A stretch of 64,000 nucleotides of DNA from Streptantibioticus rubrisoli (GTDB taxonomy: Bacteria > Actinomycetota > Actinomycetes > Streptomycetales > Streptomycetaceae), in the NCBI RefSeq assembly GCF_024436055.1, contig NZ_JANFNH010000036.1:1-64000 (forward strand), given 5' to 3'. Of the stretch, positions 17,212 to 25,781 are shown piece by piece (position 1 is the first letter of the stretch; each line of letters opens with the position of its first letter). The notes under the pieces were generated by a model. That model saw only the letters and a list, made by a program, of their open reading frames with translations. It ran no database searches and was not told the DNA's origin. The translations under genes were made by a program, and so were the position numbers.

Positions 17212-19197
17212 TCAGCCCGCCGTGTCCGCCGCGGCCGTGTCCGCGGCCGCCGCGATGGCGGCCAGTGAGCGGCGCACCTGGTTGCGGTCCGTGGTGTACC
17301 AGAACTCCGGCATGGAGGCCCGCAGGAACCCCCCGTACCGCGCCGTGGCCAGCCGTGGGTCGAGCACCGCCACCACACCCCGGTCACCGGTGGCACGGAT
17401 CAGCCGACCCGCCCCCTGCGCCATCAACAACGCCGCATGAGTGGCGGCCACCGCCATGAACCCATTGCCGCCGTTTTCCTCAACGGCCTTTTGCCGGGCG
17501 CTCATCAATGGGTCGTCAGGGCGCGGGAAGGGAATTCTGTCCATCACCACGAGTTGGCAATTGGGACCGGGAACATCCACGCCCTGCCACAGCGACAGCG
17601 TGCCGAACAAACAAGTACCGGCGTCATCGGCGAAGGTACGGATCAGCTCGCCCAGCGTCTCCTCCCCTTGCAGCAGGATGGGGAAGTCCAGTCGGCCGCG
17701 CAGCGCCTCGGCCGCCGCCTGGGCGGCCCGCATCGAGGAGAACAGCCCCAGCGTCCGGCCGCCCGCGGCCTCGATCAGCTCGGCGAGTTCGTCCAGCATG
17801 TCGGTGCGGCTGCCCTCACGGCCCGGTGTGGCCAGGTGCTTGGCGACATAGAGGATGCCCTGCTTGCGGTACTCGAAGGGCGAGCCGACGTCGATGCCCT
17901 GCCACACCGGCAGATCGTCTCCCTCGGTGCCCTCCGGGGCCAGGCCCAGCGAGGCCGCCACCCCGTTGAAGTCCCCGCCGAGCTTGAGGGTCGCAGAGGT
18001 CAGCACCACCGAGCGCTCCGCGAACAGCTTCTCGCGCAGCAGCCCGGACACCGACAGCGGCGCGACCCGCAGCGAGGCGCCGAACCGGTCGTGCCGCTCA
18101 CACCAGATCACGTCGTACTCGGACTGCTCCAGCAGCCGCTCGGCCACGCCGTGCACGTTCTCGATCGACGCCAGCGCCTGCTTGCGCACCGCGTCCTCGT
18201 CCGCCACCGAACGGTCGCGGACCTCACCGAGCGAGGTGATCACCTGTCGGCAGGCGTCACGCAGCGCGGCCAGTACGTACGCCAGGTCCTCCGGGACCTC
18301 CTCCAGGCGGCCGGGCAGCGCCAGCTCCATCACCCGCTCGAAGCCCTCCGCGGCGGTCAGCAGCGCGTCCGCGGCCTTCTCGTTGACCAGTTTGGCCGAC
18401 CGCTTCACGGCGCGGTTGACGCCGCCCGGGGTCAGCTCGCCGGTGGCCACACCGGTGACCCGGGAGACCAGTTCATGGGCCTCGTCGACGATCAGCACCT
18501 CATGGCTGGGCAGCACCGGGGCGCCCTCGATGGCGTCGATGGCCAGCAGCGCGTGGTTGGTGACCACGACATCGGCCAGCTTGGCCCGCTCCCGGGCCGC
18601 CTCGGCGAAGCACTCGGCGCCGTAAGCGCACTTGGAGGCGCCCAGGCACTCCCGGGAGGTGACCGAGACCTGGGACCAGGCACGGTCGGAGACCCCGGGG
18701 GTGAGCGCGTCGCGGTCCCCGGTCTCGGTCTCGTCGGCCCAGTCCCGCAGCCGCACCAGGTCCTTGCCGAGCTTGCTGGTGGGCCCGCCCATCTGCTCCA
18801 TGGGGTCGAACAGGCCGTCCTCTTCCTCGCTGGGGACGCCTTCGTGCAGCCGGTGCAGGCACAGGTAGTTCGAGCGGCCCTTGAGCATCGCGAACTGCGG
18901 TTCGCGGCGCAGCAGGGGGCCGAGCGCGGCCACGGTGCGCGGCAGGTCGCGCTCGACCAGCTGGCGCTGGAGGGCGAGGGTCGCGGTGGCCACGACCACC
19001 CGCTCGCCGTGTGCCAGTGCCGGGACCAGATAGCCGAGCGACTTTCCGGTCCCGGTCCCGGCCTGGGCCAGCAGATGGTTGCCGTCGTCAACGGCGGCCG
19101 CCACGGCCTGGGCCATGGCGACCTGGCCGGGGCGCTCCACACCGCCCACGGCGGTGACGGCGGCGTGCAGCAGTTCGGTGAGGTCGGGCTTGCTCAT
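17212..19197 (-). CDS. DinG/XPD-type ATP-dependent DNA helicase with 4Fe-4S cluster
   Basis: 661-residue superfamily 2 5'-3' helicase of the DinG/YoaA/XPD type. Walker A is AQAGTGTGKSLGYLVP (about residues 55-70). Cluster cysteines are YLCLHRL (about 118) and the later ECLGASKCAYGAEC. The DEAH box is VDEAHELVSRV, and motif VI is MAQGAGRLIRATGDRG. Such helicases unwind forks, flaps, R-loops or G-quadruplexes. The ATG at 19197 was chosen because a perfect RecA-NDp-type promoter ends 10 nt before it, so expression is probably damage-inducible through ClgR rather than LexA. There is no Shine-Dalgarno, consistent with a near-leaderless mRNA. It converges with lexA. Confidence 0.92.
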   Translation of the reverse strand: MSKPDLTELLHAAVTAVGGVERPGQVAMAQAVAAAVDDGNHLLAQAGTGTGKSLGYLVPALAHGERVVVATATLALQRQLVERDLPRTVAALGPLLRREPQFAMLKGRSNYLCLHRLHEGVPSEEEDGLFDPMEQMGGPTSKLGKDLVRLRDWADETETGDRDALTPGVSDRAWSQVSVTSRECLGASKCAYGAECFAEAARERAKLADVVVTNHALLAIDAIEGAPVLPSHEVLIVDEAHELVSRVTGVATGELTPGGVNRAVKRSAKLVNEKAADALLTAAEGFERVMELALPGRLEEVPEDLAYVLAALRDACRQVITSLGEVRDRSVADEDAVRKQALASIENVHGVAERLLEQSEYDVIWCERHDRFGASLRVAPLSVSGLLREKLFAERSVVLTSATLKLGGDFNGVAASLGLAPEGTEGDDLPVWQGIDVGSPFEYRKQGILYVAKHLATPGREGSRTDMLDELAELIEAAGGRTLGLFSSMRAAQAAAEALRGRLDFPILLQGEETLGELIRTFADDAGTCLFGTLSLWQGVDVPGPNCQLVVMDRIPFPRPDDPLMSARQKAVEENGGNGFMAVAATHAALLMAQGAGRLIRATGDRGVVAVLDPRLATARYGGFLRASMPEFWYTTDRNQVRRSLAAIAAAADTAAADTAG

Positions 19198-19207
19198 AGG
19201 AGTCCCC

Positions 19208-19230
19208 ACCCTACGTGCCGCCACTGACAA
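19208..19230 (-). promoter_or_regulatory. RecA-NDp/ClgR-type promoter of the dinG-type helicase (perfect match)
   Basis: Read on the minus strand, TTGTCAGTG (19230-19222), an 8-nt spacer and TAGGGT (19213-19208) match TTGTCRGTG-N8-TAnnnT exactly. The start codon is 10 nt beyond the -10, so the 5' leader would be only a few bases. Confidence 0.75.
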
Positions 19231-19279
19231 CGGTCCCGGAAACCGCCACCCCCGCCGGACACTCAGCGAACCGCCGCGG

Positions 19280-21034
19280 TCACGGTGCGTACAGCGGGTT
19301 GGGTACGGTGCCGTGGACGGCGGCGTGCGGGCGCTGCGGGCGGTCGCGGTAGCCGTCGAGGTGCAGCCGGTTCCTGTTCAGGCACAGCCGTTCGATGCGC
19401 GGGGTGAGCAGGTCGAAGGTGACGAAGCGCTCCTTCAGTTCGGGGAAGCGGTCCTGGTGGCGCAGCACCTCGTCGCGTACCAGGCCCCAGAACTCCTCCT
19501 CGGGGACGCCCAGTTGCTCCTCACACAGCGGGGCGAGGTAGCGGAAGACGCCGACGAACAGGCCGGAGTGGATGAACTGGGTGAGGAACGCGGGCGGTTC
19601 GGTGAGCAGTACCTCGCGCACCGCCTCCGGCATGGTGCGGTGTTCCGGCAGGGGTTCGGCGCTGACGTTGATGTCGTCCACGAAGTCCTTGATCGCCAGC
19701 CGGACCGGTACATCGTCCTCGTCGAAGATGACGATGGCGTTCTCGCCGTGCGGGGAGAAGACCGTTCCGTACTGGTAGAGGAAGTGCAGCAGCGGCGGCA
19801 GCAGGGTGGCGAACAGGCGGCGCAGCCAGGTGTGCGGGGCGAGCCCGGAGCGGCGGACGAGTTCCGCGGTGAAGGCCCGCCCCTTGGGATCGGTGTGGAT
19901 CAGCGCGGCGAGGGTTCGGGCACGCTCCCCCGGTTCGAGGTGTCCGGTGAGTGGTTCGCGCCAGATCGCGCCCAGCAACTCCTTGTACTGGTAGGGGACT
20001 TCGGGCAGCCGCCGGTAGACGGGGTGGTCGACGGTGACGGAGGCGACCTCGCCGAGCAGGATCACCCGGCAGTCGTCGCGTAGGTAGGGGTCGGCGTCGC
20101 GTACCGCGTGCACCCAGGAGGTGACGGCGGGCGCGGCGAGGGTTCGCTCGGTGGGAAGGCCGCGCCAGACCAGGGTGTTGAGGATGGACAGCGGCAGTTT
20201 GACGGTGTGCCGGTCGGGGCGGCTGGTGTTGAGGAAGGTGCGGATGGACTGCTGCGGCAGCCGCAGGTCGCCGTCGGTGGGCAGCGGGACGATGTCGTCG
20301 GCGGCGATGGAGGCGGCGAACAATGGCAGCACGGTCTCGTCCCACTGCCAGGGGTGCACCGGCAGATAGAGGTAGTCCTCGGGGGCCAGGCCGCGGTCGC
20401 GCAGTGTCCGGGCGAACACCTCGCGTACGTCTTTGTCCAGTTCGCGGGTGTAGAGCCGGTCGGGCCCGTCCAGCGACGGTACGCCGCGGTAGGCGGCGAG
20501 GGTGGTGCGCACCGCGATCCACGGCAGCGGCTGGGCGCGGCGGGCCTCCGGGGTCCAGCGGGCGGCGTCGGTGGCGGAGAAGCCGAGGCGGCCCTTGTTG
20601 ACCACGATCCAGGGGTGGCCGGTCTGCTGGCCCTCCAGTTCGGCGTAGTCCAGGTCGGCGAGTTCGCCGACGTCCAGCGCCGCGGCGTCCAGTCGGGCGT
20701 CGGCGATCAGTGTGGCGTTGAGCTCCCGCACCAGGTGGCCGAGGGTGTCTCCGGTGACACCGAGCTGGCGGTGTGCGTGGGTGAGGAAGTGCAGTGGGTC
20801 GCCGGTGGGGGTGATCGACCGGGGGTCGACCCGCCAGCTTCCGTACGATCCGCGGCGGGCCGAGAAGCGGTAGGTGACGCCGTCCGCCAGGTCCAGCCGG
20901 TAGCCGCCCGTTTCGTCCTGGGGGATCGGGGTGAGCACCTCCTCGTAGCAGAACTCGCCGATCATCTTGGCGAGCAGACGGCGTGCGCAGCGGATCCAGA
21001 TTCCAGGGTCGAGTTCTGCGGGTCGGTGTAGCAC
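19280..21034 (-). CDS. IucA/IucC-family NIS siderophore synthetase (second)
   Basis: 584-residue ATP-dependent condensing enzyme that joins a carboxylate (citrate type) to an amine or hydroxylamine. Visible family motifs are LPVHPWQWDE, PQQSIRTFLNTSRPDRHTVK (ATP and carboxylate binding), FSPHGENAIVIFDEDD and RLAIKDFVDDINVS. The SPHGEN form resembles synthetases that use a pre-formed citryl monoamide or a hydroxamate (IucC/DesD-like), so it probably catalyses the later step. The GTG at 21034 is preceded by AGGAG at 7 nt. It is the last gene of the four-gene cluster, 37 bp after the acyltransferase. The exact substrate is unknown. Confidence 0.9.
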   Translation of the reverse strand: MLHRPAELDPGIWIRCARRLLAKMIGEFCYEEVLTPIPQDETGGYRLDLADGVTYRFSARRGSYGSWRVDPRSITPTGDPLHFLTHAHRQLGVTGDTLGHLVRELNATLIADARLDAAALDVGELADLDYAELEGQQTGHPWIVVNKGRLGFSATDAARWTPEARRAQPLPWIAVRTTLAAYRGVPSLDGPDRLYTRELDKDVREVFARTLRDRGLAPEDYLYLPVHPWQWDETVLPLFAASIAADDIVPLPTDGDLRLPQQSIRTFLNTSRPDRHTVKLPLSILNTLVWRGLPTERTLAAPAVTSWVHAVRDADPYLRDDCRVILLGEVASVTVDHPVYRRLPEVPYQYKELLGAIWREPLTGHLEPGERARTLAALIHTDPKGRAFTAELVRRSGLAPHTWLRRLFATLLPPLLHFLYQYGTVFSPHGENAIVIFDEDDVPVRLAIKDFVDDINVSAEPLPEHRTMPEAVREVLLTEPPAFLTQFIHSGLFVGVFRYLAPLCEEQLGVPEEEFWGLVRDEVLRHQDRFPELKERFVTFDLLTPRIERLCLNRNRLHLDGYRDRPQRPHAAVHGTVPNPLYAP

Positions 21035-21071
21035 GTAGCGGCTCCTGGGACGAGGGAGTGGCGGTTGCGGG

Positions 21072-21830
21072 TTACAGCAGATGGCGCAGTGCCCGGTCGC
21101 GGATCACCAACGCCGCACGTTTGTCGGGCAGTTCGAGTTCGGCGGCGTAGCGGAATCCGGCGCCGAGGAACGCGGCGACGGAAGGGGTGTTGCGCAGGTC
21201 GGGTTCGGCGATGACCCGGGCGCAGGCGGGCCGGTGGTCGAGGACGTGGTCGGCGACGGCCCGCAGCAGGGCGGTGCCCAGGCCCCGGCCGCGGTCGGCG
21301 ACCCTGCCGATGAGCAGGTGGATTCCGGTGTCGTGCGGGCGGGACGGGTAGTAGCGGGCGACCGGGTCGAGGTCGGCGCGGTAGATCTCCCAGTAGCTCA
21401 TGGGGGTGCCGTCCAGGACGCCGAGGCAGGGGCGGCTTCGGCTGTCGCCGTCGAGTTGGGTGCTCAGATGGCGCCGGGTGGTCTCCTCGGGCCCGGCCAG
21501 TTGCCAGAACTCGTCGACCGCCGGATCGTTCATCCACCGCGTGATGATGGGTACGTCGCGGTCGGGGACGACCGGGACGAGTTGGAAGACGCCGTGCGGG
21601 GTGCTGACCGGTCCCCAGCCGCTGATGTCGTCGAGCAGGTCGTCGACCAGGCCGCGGGTGAGCGTGCCCGGTCCCGCCGCCGGGACGGTCGGCGGGATGA
21701 CCAGGTCGACGGCGTCGCGGTCCAGGGGGAGGTCCAGGGTGTCGTCGCCGCTGTCGGTGCTCTGGTGGGGGCGGTTGTCAGTGGTGGCGTCGATACTGTC
21801 GGTGTTGGTGCTGGAGTCGGTGGGCGGCAT
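21072..21830 (-). CDS. GNAT-type siderophore acyltransferase (IucB/RhbD/AlcB-like)
   Basis: 252 residues. A 70-residue acidic, low-complexity N-terminus is followed by an AlcB-type acyltransferase domain. Diagnostic stretches are MNDPAVDEFWQLAGP, MSYWEIYRADLDPVARYY, the acetyl-CoA loop RVADRGRGLGTALLRAV, and ARVIAEPDLRNTPSVAAFLG. Relatives acylate N6-hydroxylysine or similar hydroxylated diamines during hydroxamate-siderophore synthesis. The ATG at 21830 follows a clear AGGAGAGGAGG. It lies between the two synthetases (28 and 37 bp gaps), so it is cotranscribed. No hydroxylase gene accompanies it, so its acceptor may be a free amine or may come from elsewhere. Confidence 0.88.
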   Translation of the reverse strand: MPPTDSSTNTDSIDATTDNRPHQSTDSGDDTLDLPLDRDAVDLVIPPTVPAAGPGTLTRGLVDDLLDDISGWGPVSTPHGVFQLVPVVPDRDVPIITRWMNDPAVDEFWQLAGPEETTRRHLSTQLDGDSRSRPCLGVLDGTPMSYWEIYRADLDPVARYYPSRPHDTGIHLLIGRVADRGRGLGTALLRAVADHVLDHRPACARVIAEPDLRNTPSVAAFLGAGFRYAAELELPDKRAALVIRDRALRHLL

Positions 21831-21858
21831 CGTCGGCGCCCCTCCTCTCCTGGTTGTG

Positions 21859-23784
21859 TCACGCCGCTGGAACGGCAAGGGGGTTGGGGATGGTGACGTA
21901 TACGGACTGGGTGTCGACGGGGCCCACGAGTTCGTCAAGGCCGTGCAGGCGGGTGAGGAGGTTGGCCTTGCAGCGCAGGGTGGTCGCGTGCAGCAGCCGC
22001 TCGGGGAGGGCGGAGCGGCTGTCGGTGGCGGCCTGGGTGAGGAATCGCCGGAAGGCGGCGAGCAGCACCTGTTCGTCGGCGAGCCGCTGGGCGCCGAACG
22101 CGCCGATGAGGCCGAGGGCGTTGTTGATACCGAGGTAGTAGGCGAACCGCTCGTCCGCCACCTCGTCGCAGACGAAGGTCTCGCTGGCGGTGCCGATACC
22201 GGGCAGGCGCTGGTCGAGTTCCGCGCGCCGGGACTCCCTGAAGTAGTAGCCCTGGTTGTCCCGATAGCGTCCGCCGGTCGGCCAGCCATCGGCGTCCAGC
22301 AGCACGAGGGTGTTCTGCTGGTGGGCTTCGAGTGCCACACCGGCGTGACCGTCCAGCCAGAGCACGGGGCTGACCACGGTGTGCAGATAGCGCAGGAACC
22401 ACTCGGTGGCCACGGCTGGTCCCGGTCTGCCGGTTCGGGCGGCGAGCCGGGCGATGAGGTCGGCGAGCCGGGAGCGGGCGGTGGTCGGCGGGCAGCCGGG
22501 CCAGGGGCGCTCAGAGGTCAGCCCGGCGACGCAGTTGACGTCGTCGTGCGCGCCGAACGAGACGTGCCGCAGTACGACGTCGAGCCCCGGAACGGGTTCG
22601 CCGTCGGGCGAGTCGACGGCGAGCCACGCGGGGTCGCGCACGATGTCGAAGCGGGGGTGGTCGGCGTGCCACTGGCGGGCGAGCCCGCTGCGCAGCAGCC
22701 GGTGCACCTCCACGCCGCGGACCAGTTCCTTGCGCAGGTTCTCCCGGCGGGAGTTGGTGATCCGCACGGCGAGCGACAGCTTGAGCATCGCGGGCGCGTC
22801 GGGTCGGTAGACGGTGCGGATGGAGGAGGTGGGATGCCAGGGGGTGCCGTACGGGCCGAGGTCGTGCAGCAGTCCGGCGTCGAGGAGTTGGCGCACCTGG
22901 GGGCGGTGCCGTACCTCACGGGCCTGCCAGGGATGCAGCGGCAGCGCCACGCTGTCGGGCGGCAACGTGAGTGCGGGTCCGGCGAGTTGGGCGGTGATGC
23001 GGTCGGCGGGGATGGTGCGGCCGCGGTCGGTCCAGGCGGAGTCGGTGGCCAGTACCGTGCGGTCCACGGCCATCCAGTGCAGCGGGTACGCGCCGCGAGC
23101 CTCCGGCGAGTAGGCGCGGGCCTCGGCGCCGGACAGGTCCTGGCGGCTCTTGGGGGTGGGGTGCAGTGGATGGCCGAGCAGCAGCGACTGCTCGGCGTCC
23201 AGGAACGGCGAAGTGCCGGGCGGGGCGGCCGGGTTGGCCCGCCGGTCGGCCACGAAGACCGTGGTGCGGCCCACCGAGTCGGCGACCCGGGCGGCCAGGT
23301 CGGCGGCCTCCGCGGCGGCGGCGCCGGTCTCGCGGGCGAGCAGCACCGCGAGCGTGACGGCGTCCACCGGCGCCCCGGAGGGCATGGCGGGCGGGCCGAA
23401 GCGGTGGGTGCCGACCGCGGACCAGTGCCGTACGGGTACGCGCAGCGTGATGCCGGTGGCGATGAGCGGGAGCCGCAGCGTGCCGTCCGGGTCCGGGGTG
23501 CCGCCGGTCTCCCGGACCCAGCAGCGCAACAGGCTTTCCACACCGGCGTGGTTGGCGGTGGCGTAGGCGTCCTGCTGCTCCAGCGGGTCGGCGTCCCACG
23601 GCCCGGTATGGGTCCCGGCGTGGGTCCCGCCATCGTGCTCGGCTGGGTCGGTGTCGGCCCGGCGGGGCGCGGGTGGGGTGGCGGGGCCGCGGGCGGGGCC
23701 GGGCGGGGTGGCCCGGGTGGTGTCGGAGTCGGCGTCGGGGGTGGCGTCGGCCACGCTGTCGGCCAGGGGCGGGTGGGAGGTCAT
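21859..23784 (-). CDS. IucA/IucC-family NIS siderophore synthetase (first)
   Basis: 641-residue NIS synthetase. After a roughly 70-residue disordered N-terminus rich in Asp/Pro/Thr come LPLHPWQAREVR, HPTSSIRTVYRPDAPAMLKL (ATP-binding), EAHQQNTLVLLDADGW and RDNQGYYFRE. The AHQQN motif is of the type seen in IucA-like enzymes that perform the first condensation on citrate. I chose the ATG at 23784 (ACGGAG at 8 nt); the upstream extension is Arg/Pro-rich and non-homologous. A 232-bp gap separates it from the aminotransferase, so it may have its own promoter, though I saw no iron box there. It probably builds the first half of a citrate-based siderophore. Confidence 0.9.
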   Translation of the reverse strand: MTSHPPLADSVADATPDADSDTTRATPPGPARGPATPPAPRRADTDPAEHDGGTHAGTHTGPWDADPLEQQDAYATANHAGVESLLRCWVRETGGTPDPDGTLRLPLIATGITLRVPVRHWSAVGTHRFGPPAMPSGAPVDAVTLAVLLARETGAAAAEAADLAARVADSVGRTTVFVADRRANPAAPPGTSPFLDAEQSLLLGHPLHPTPKSRQDLSGAEARAYSPEARGAYPLHWMAVDRTVLATDSAWTDRGRTIPADRITAQLAGPALTLPPDSVALPLHPWQAREVRHRPQVRQLLDAGLLHDLGPYGTPWHPTSSIRTVYRPDAPAMLKLSLAVRITNSRRENLRKELVRGVEVHRLLRSGLARQWHADHPRFDIVRDPAWLAVDSPDGEPVPGLDVVLRHVSFGAHDDVNCVAGLTSERPWPGCPPTTARSRLADLIARLAARTGRPGPAVATEWFLRYLHTVVSPVLWLDGHAGVALEAHQQNTLVLLDADGWPTGGRYRDNQGYYFRESRRAELDQRLPGIGTASETFVCDEVADERFAYYLGINNALGLIGAFGAQRLADEQVLLAAFRRFLTQAATDSRSALPERLLHATTLRCKANLLTRLHGLDELVGPVDTQSVYVTIPNPLAVPAA

Positions 23785-24016
23785 CGCTGTGCTCCGTGGG
23801 GGGTGGACGACGGTGGGACGGCCTGGCAGCGGTGGTCGGCGGTACGCCGTCCAGCGGGGCGGCGCGAGGTACGACGGAGGGTTACCCCACCCCGGGGAGG
23901 TGCGATGCCCCGGTTCGGGATCACTGGGTGCGCGACCGCGTGCCACCGGATCCGGGCGCGCGCCGCGCGCTCCGCGTGCTCCGGGCGCGTCCCGCGCACC
24001 GCGCACCGCCCCCGGT

Positions 24017-25480
24017 TCATTTCGCGCCGCTCGCCTTCGACTTGCGCGCCAGCCGCTCGGCGGCGGCGATGGCGTCGGTCAGCCGGTCGAGCACCGCCTC
24101 GGTCTGCTCGTCGGTGATGATCAGCGGCGGCAGCAGCCGCACCACGCTGCCGTGCCGTCCGCCGAGTTCCACGATCAGTCCGCGGCGCAGCGCCTCCGCC
24201 CTTACCGCGGCGGCGAGTTGGGGCGCGGCGGGCGGTGCGCCGTACTCGTCGCGGCCGCCGTCGGCGTCGACCAGTTCGACGCCGATCATCAGGCCGCGGC
24301 CGCGTACGTCGCCGATGCAGGGGTGGTGGGCGGCGAGTCCGCGCAGCCTGGTCAGCATCCGGGCGCCGACGGTGGCGGCCCGTTCAGCGAGCCGGTTCTG
24401 CTGTACGTAACGCAGGGTGGCCAGCCCCGCGGCCATGGCGAGTTGGTTGCCGCGAAACGTTCCGGCGTGTGCTCCCGGCTGCCAGGCGTCGAGTTCGGCG
24501 CGGTACACGATCGCGGCGAGCGGCAGGCTGCCGCCGATGGCCTTGGACAGCACCATCACGTCCGGCACGATCCCGCTGTGCTCCACCGCCCAGAAGGCGC
24601 CGGTGCGGCCCACTCCGGTCTGCACCTCGTCGACGATCAGCGGGACGCCGTGCCGCTCGGTGATCTCCCGCATCCGGCGTAGCCATGTGTCGGGGGCCGG
24701 GATCACTCCGCCCTCGCCCTGGACGGCTTCGACGATCATCCCGGCGGGTGGCTGGACACCGCCCTTGGGGTCGCCAAGCAGGCTGGCCGTCCAGCGCGCC
24801 GACAGTTCCGCGCCCCTCCTCCCGCCGACGCCGAACGGGCAGCGGTAGTCGTACGGGTAGGGCAGTCGGGTCACCCGGGCGTCGGCCTCGCCGACGGTGG
24901 CCCGGGCGGCGGTGTCGCCGGTGGCGGCGAGCGCGCCGGAGGTCATCCCGTGGTACGCGCCGGAGAAGGCGAGCAGTCCGCCGCGCCCGGTCGCGGTGCG
25001 CACCAGCTTGACGGCGGCCTCCACCGCGTCGGTTCCGGCGGGGCCGCAGAACTGGATCCGTGCGCCGTGGGCCAATTGTGGCGGCAGGGTCTCGAACAGG
25101 GCGGTGGTGAAGGCGTCCTTGACGGGGGTGGCGAGGTCGAGGACCTGCAGCGGCGCCCCGGAGTCCAGTACGGAGCGGATCGCCTCCAGCGCCACCGGGT
25201 GGTTGTGGCCGAGCGCCAAAGTCCCCGCACCGGCAAGGCAGTCGAGGTAGCGGCGGCCGTCGGCGCCCTCGATGGTCATGCCGCGGGCCCGTACCGGCAC
25301 GATCGGCAGTGACCGGGCGTAGGTGCGCGCCGCCGACTCCCGTGCCGTCTGCCGCCGCAGGATCGCTTCGGCATCCCCGCCGCCACCACCGTCAACCCGG
25401 GTGCCGGGCACCGCGGTTGCGGGCCGATCGGCGGGCTGGGTCGGCGTGGAGGCGAGTGCGGTGGATGGCGTTGCGGCCAC
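24017..25480 (-). CDS. class III PLP aminotransferase, diaminobutyrate-2-oxoglutarate transaminase-like
   Basis: 487-residue PLP enzyme resembling RhbA/AcsF-type diaminobutyrate aminotransferases, which make 2,4-diaminobutyrate from aspartate semialdehyde. Seen are the fold-type I landmarks FCGPAGTDAVEAAVKL, SGAYHGMTSGALAATGD, VDEVQTGVGRTG (Asp binding the PLP ring) and VLSKAIGGSLPLA (Schiff-base Lys). The first 45 residues are low-complexity. The GTG at 25480 is preceded by AGGAGG at 8 nt. As the promoter-proximal gene of the cluster it would supply the diamine backbone. No diaminobutyrate decarboxylase follows, so diaminobutyrate itself may be incorporated; this is inference. Confidence 0.88.
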   Translation of the reverse strand: MAATPSTALASTPTQPADRPATAVPGTRVDGGGGGDAEAILRRQTARESAARTYARSLPIVPVRARGMTIEGADGRRYLDCLAGAGTLALGHNHPVALEAIRSVLDSGAPLQVLDLATPVKDAFTTALFETLPPQLAHGARIQFCGPAGTDAVEAAVKLVRTATGRGGLLAFSGAYHGMTSGALAATGDTAARATVGEADARVTRLPYPYDYRCPFGVGGRRGAELSARWTASLLGDPKGGVQPPAGMIVEAVQGEGGVIPAPDTWLRRMREITERHGVPLIVDEVQTGVGRTGAFWAVEHSGIVPDVMVLSKAIGGSLPLAAIVYRAELDAWQPGAHAGTFRGNQLAMAAGLATLRYVQQNRLAERAATVGARMLTRLRGLAAHHPCIGDVRGRGLMIGVELVDADGGRDEYGAPPAAPQLAAAVRAEALRRGLIVELGGRHGSVVRLLPPLIITDEQTEAVLDRLTDAIAAAERLARKSKASGAK

Positions 25481-25667
25481 GGACGGGTCCTCCTGGGAGG
25501 TCGGCGTTGGAGTCTGAAGGGGGATCCCCCTCCCCGTATCAACGCCCTTGGCGGCGGCGGGCAACGGCCGCCGCGCAGATCCTTGACGGGGCGGGCGGCG
25601 CACCGCTGCACGGACCCCAACCTTCACACGGGAACCACACACCCCCCGGAATCCGTCCCCATCAGCA

Positions 25668-25751
25668 CCGGCATGATGGTGCATCGCTCCATGCCGGAGC
25701 ATGACAAGGACACATCAGTGCTTTGACGTCCGCGACGTCCTCGACGTCCTC
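25668..25751. repeat. inverted repeat and 9-bp tandem repeats in siderophore/protease divergent region
   Basis: CCGGCATG (25668-25675) pairs with CATGCCGG (25690-25697) over a 14-nt loop. Just beyond, GACGTCCGC, GACGTCCTC and GACGTCCTC stand in tandem (25725-25751), followed by a degenerate fourth copy. Both lie in the 301-bp gap between the divergent aminotransferase and protease genes. The gap has no other gene and no TTAGGTTAGG-type iron box that I can see. They could be operators; no regulator is known. Confidence 0.5.
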
Positions 25752-25781
25752 GGACGTGAGACACCAGGGGGAGAACACCCA

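Noticed and set aside
21777-21799. TTGTCAGTG followed by GATACT inside the siderophore acyltransferase gene, antisense
   Set aside because: Imperfect -10, lies in the low-complexity 5' coding part and drives no gene; treated as coincidence, though an antisense RNA cannot be excluded.
25481-25781. Iron box (TTAGGTTAGGCTAACCTAA type) for the siderophore cluster
   Set aside because: Looked for in the 301-bp promoter region and the 232-bp internal gap; no acceptable match by eye.
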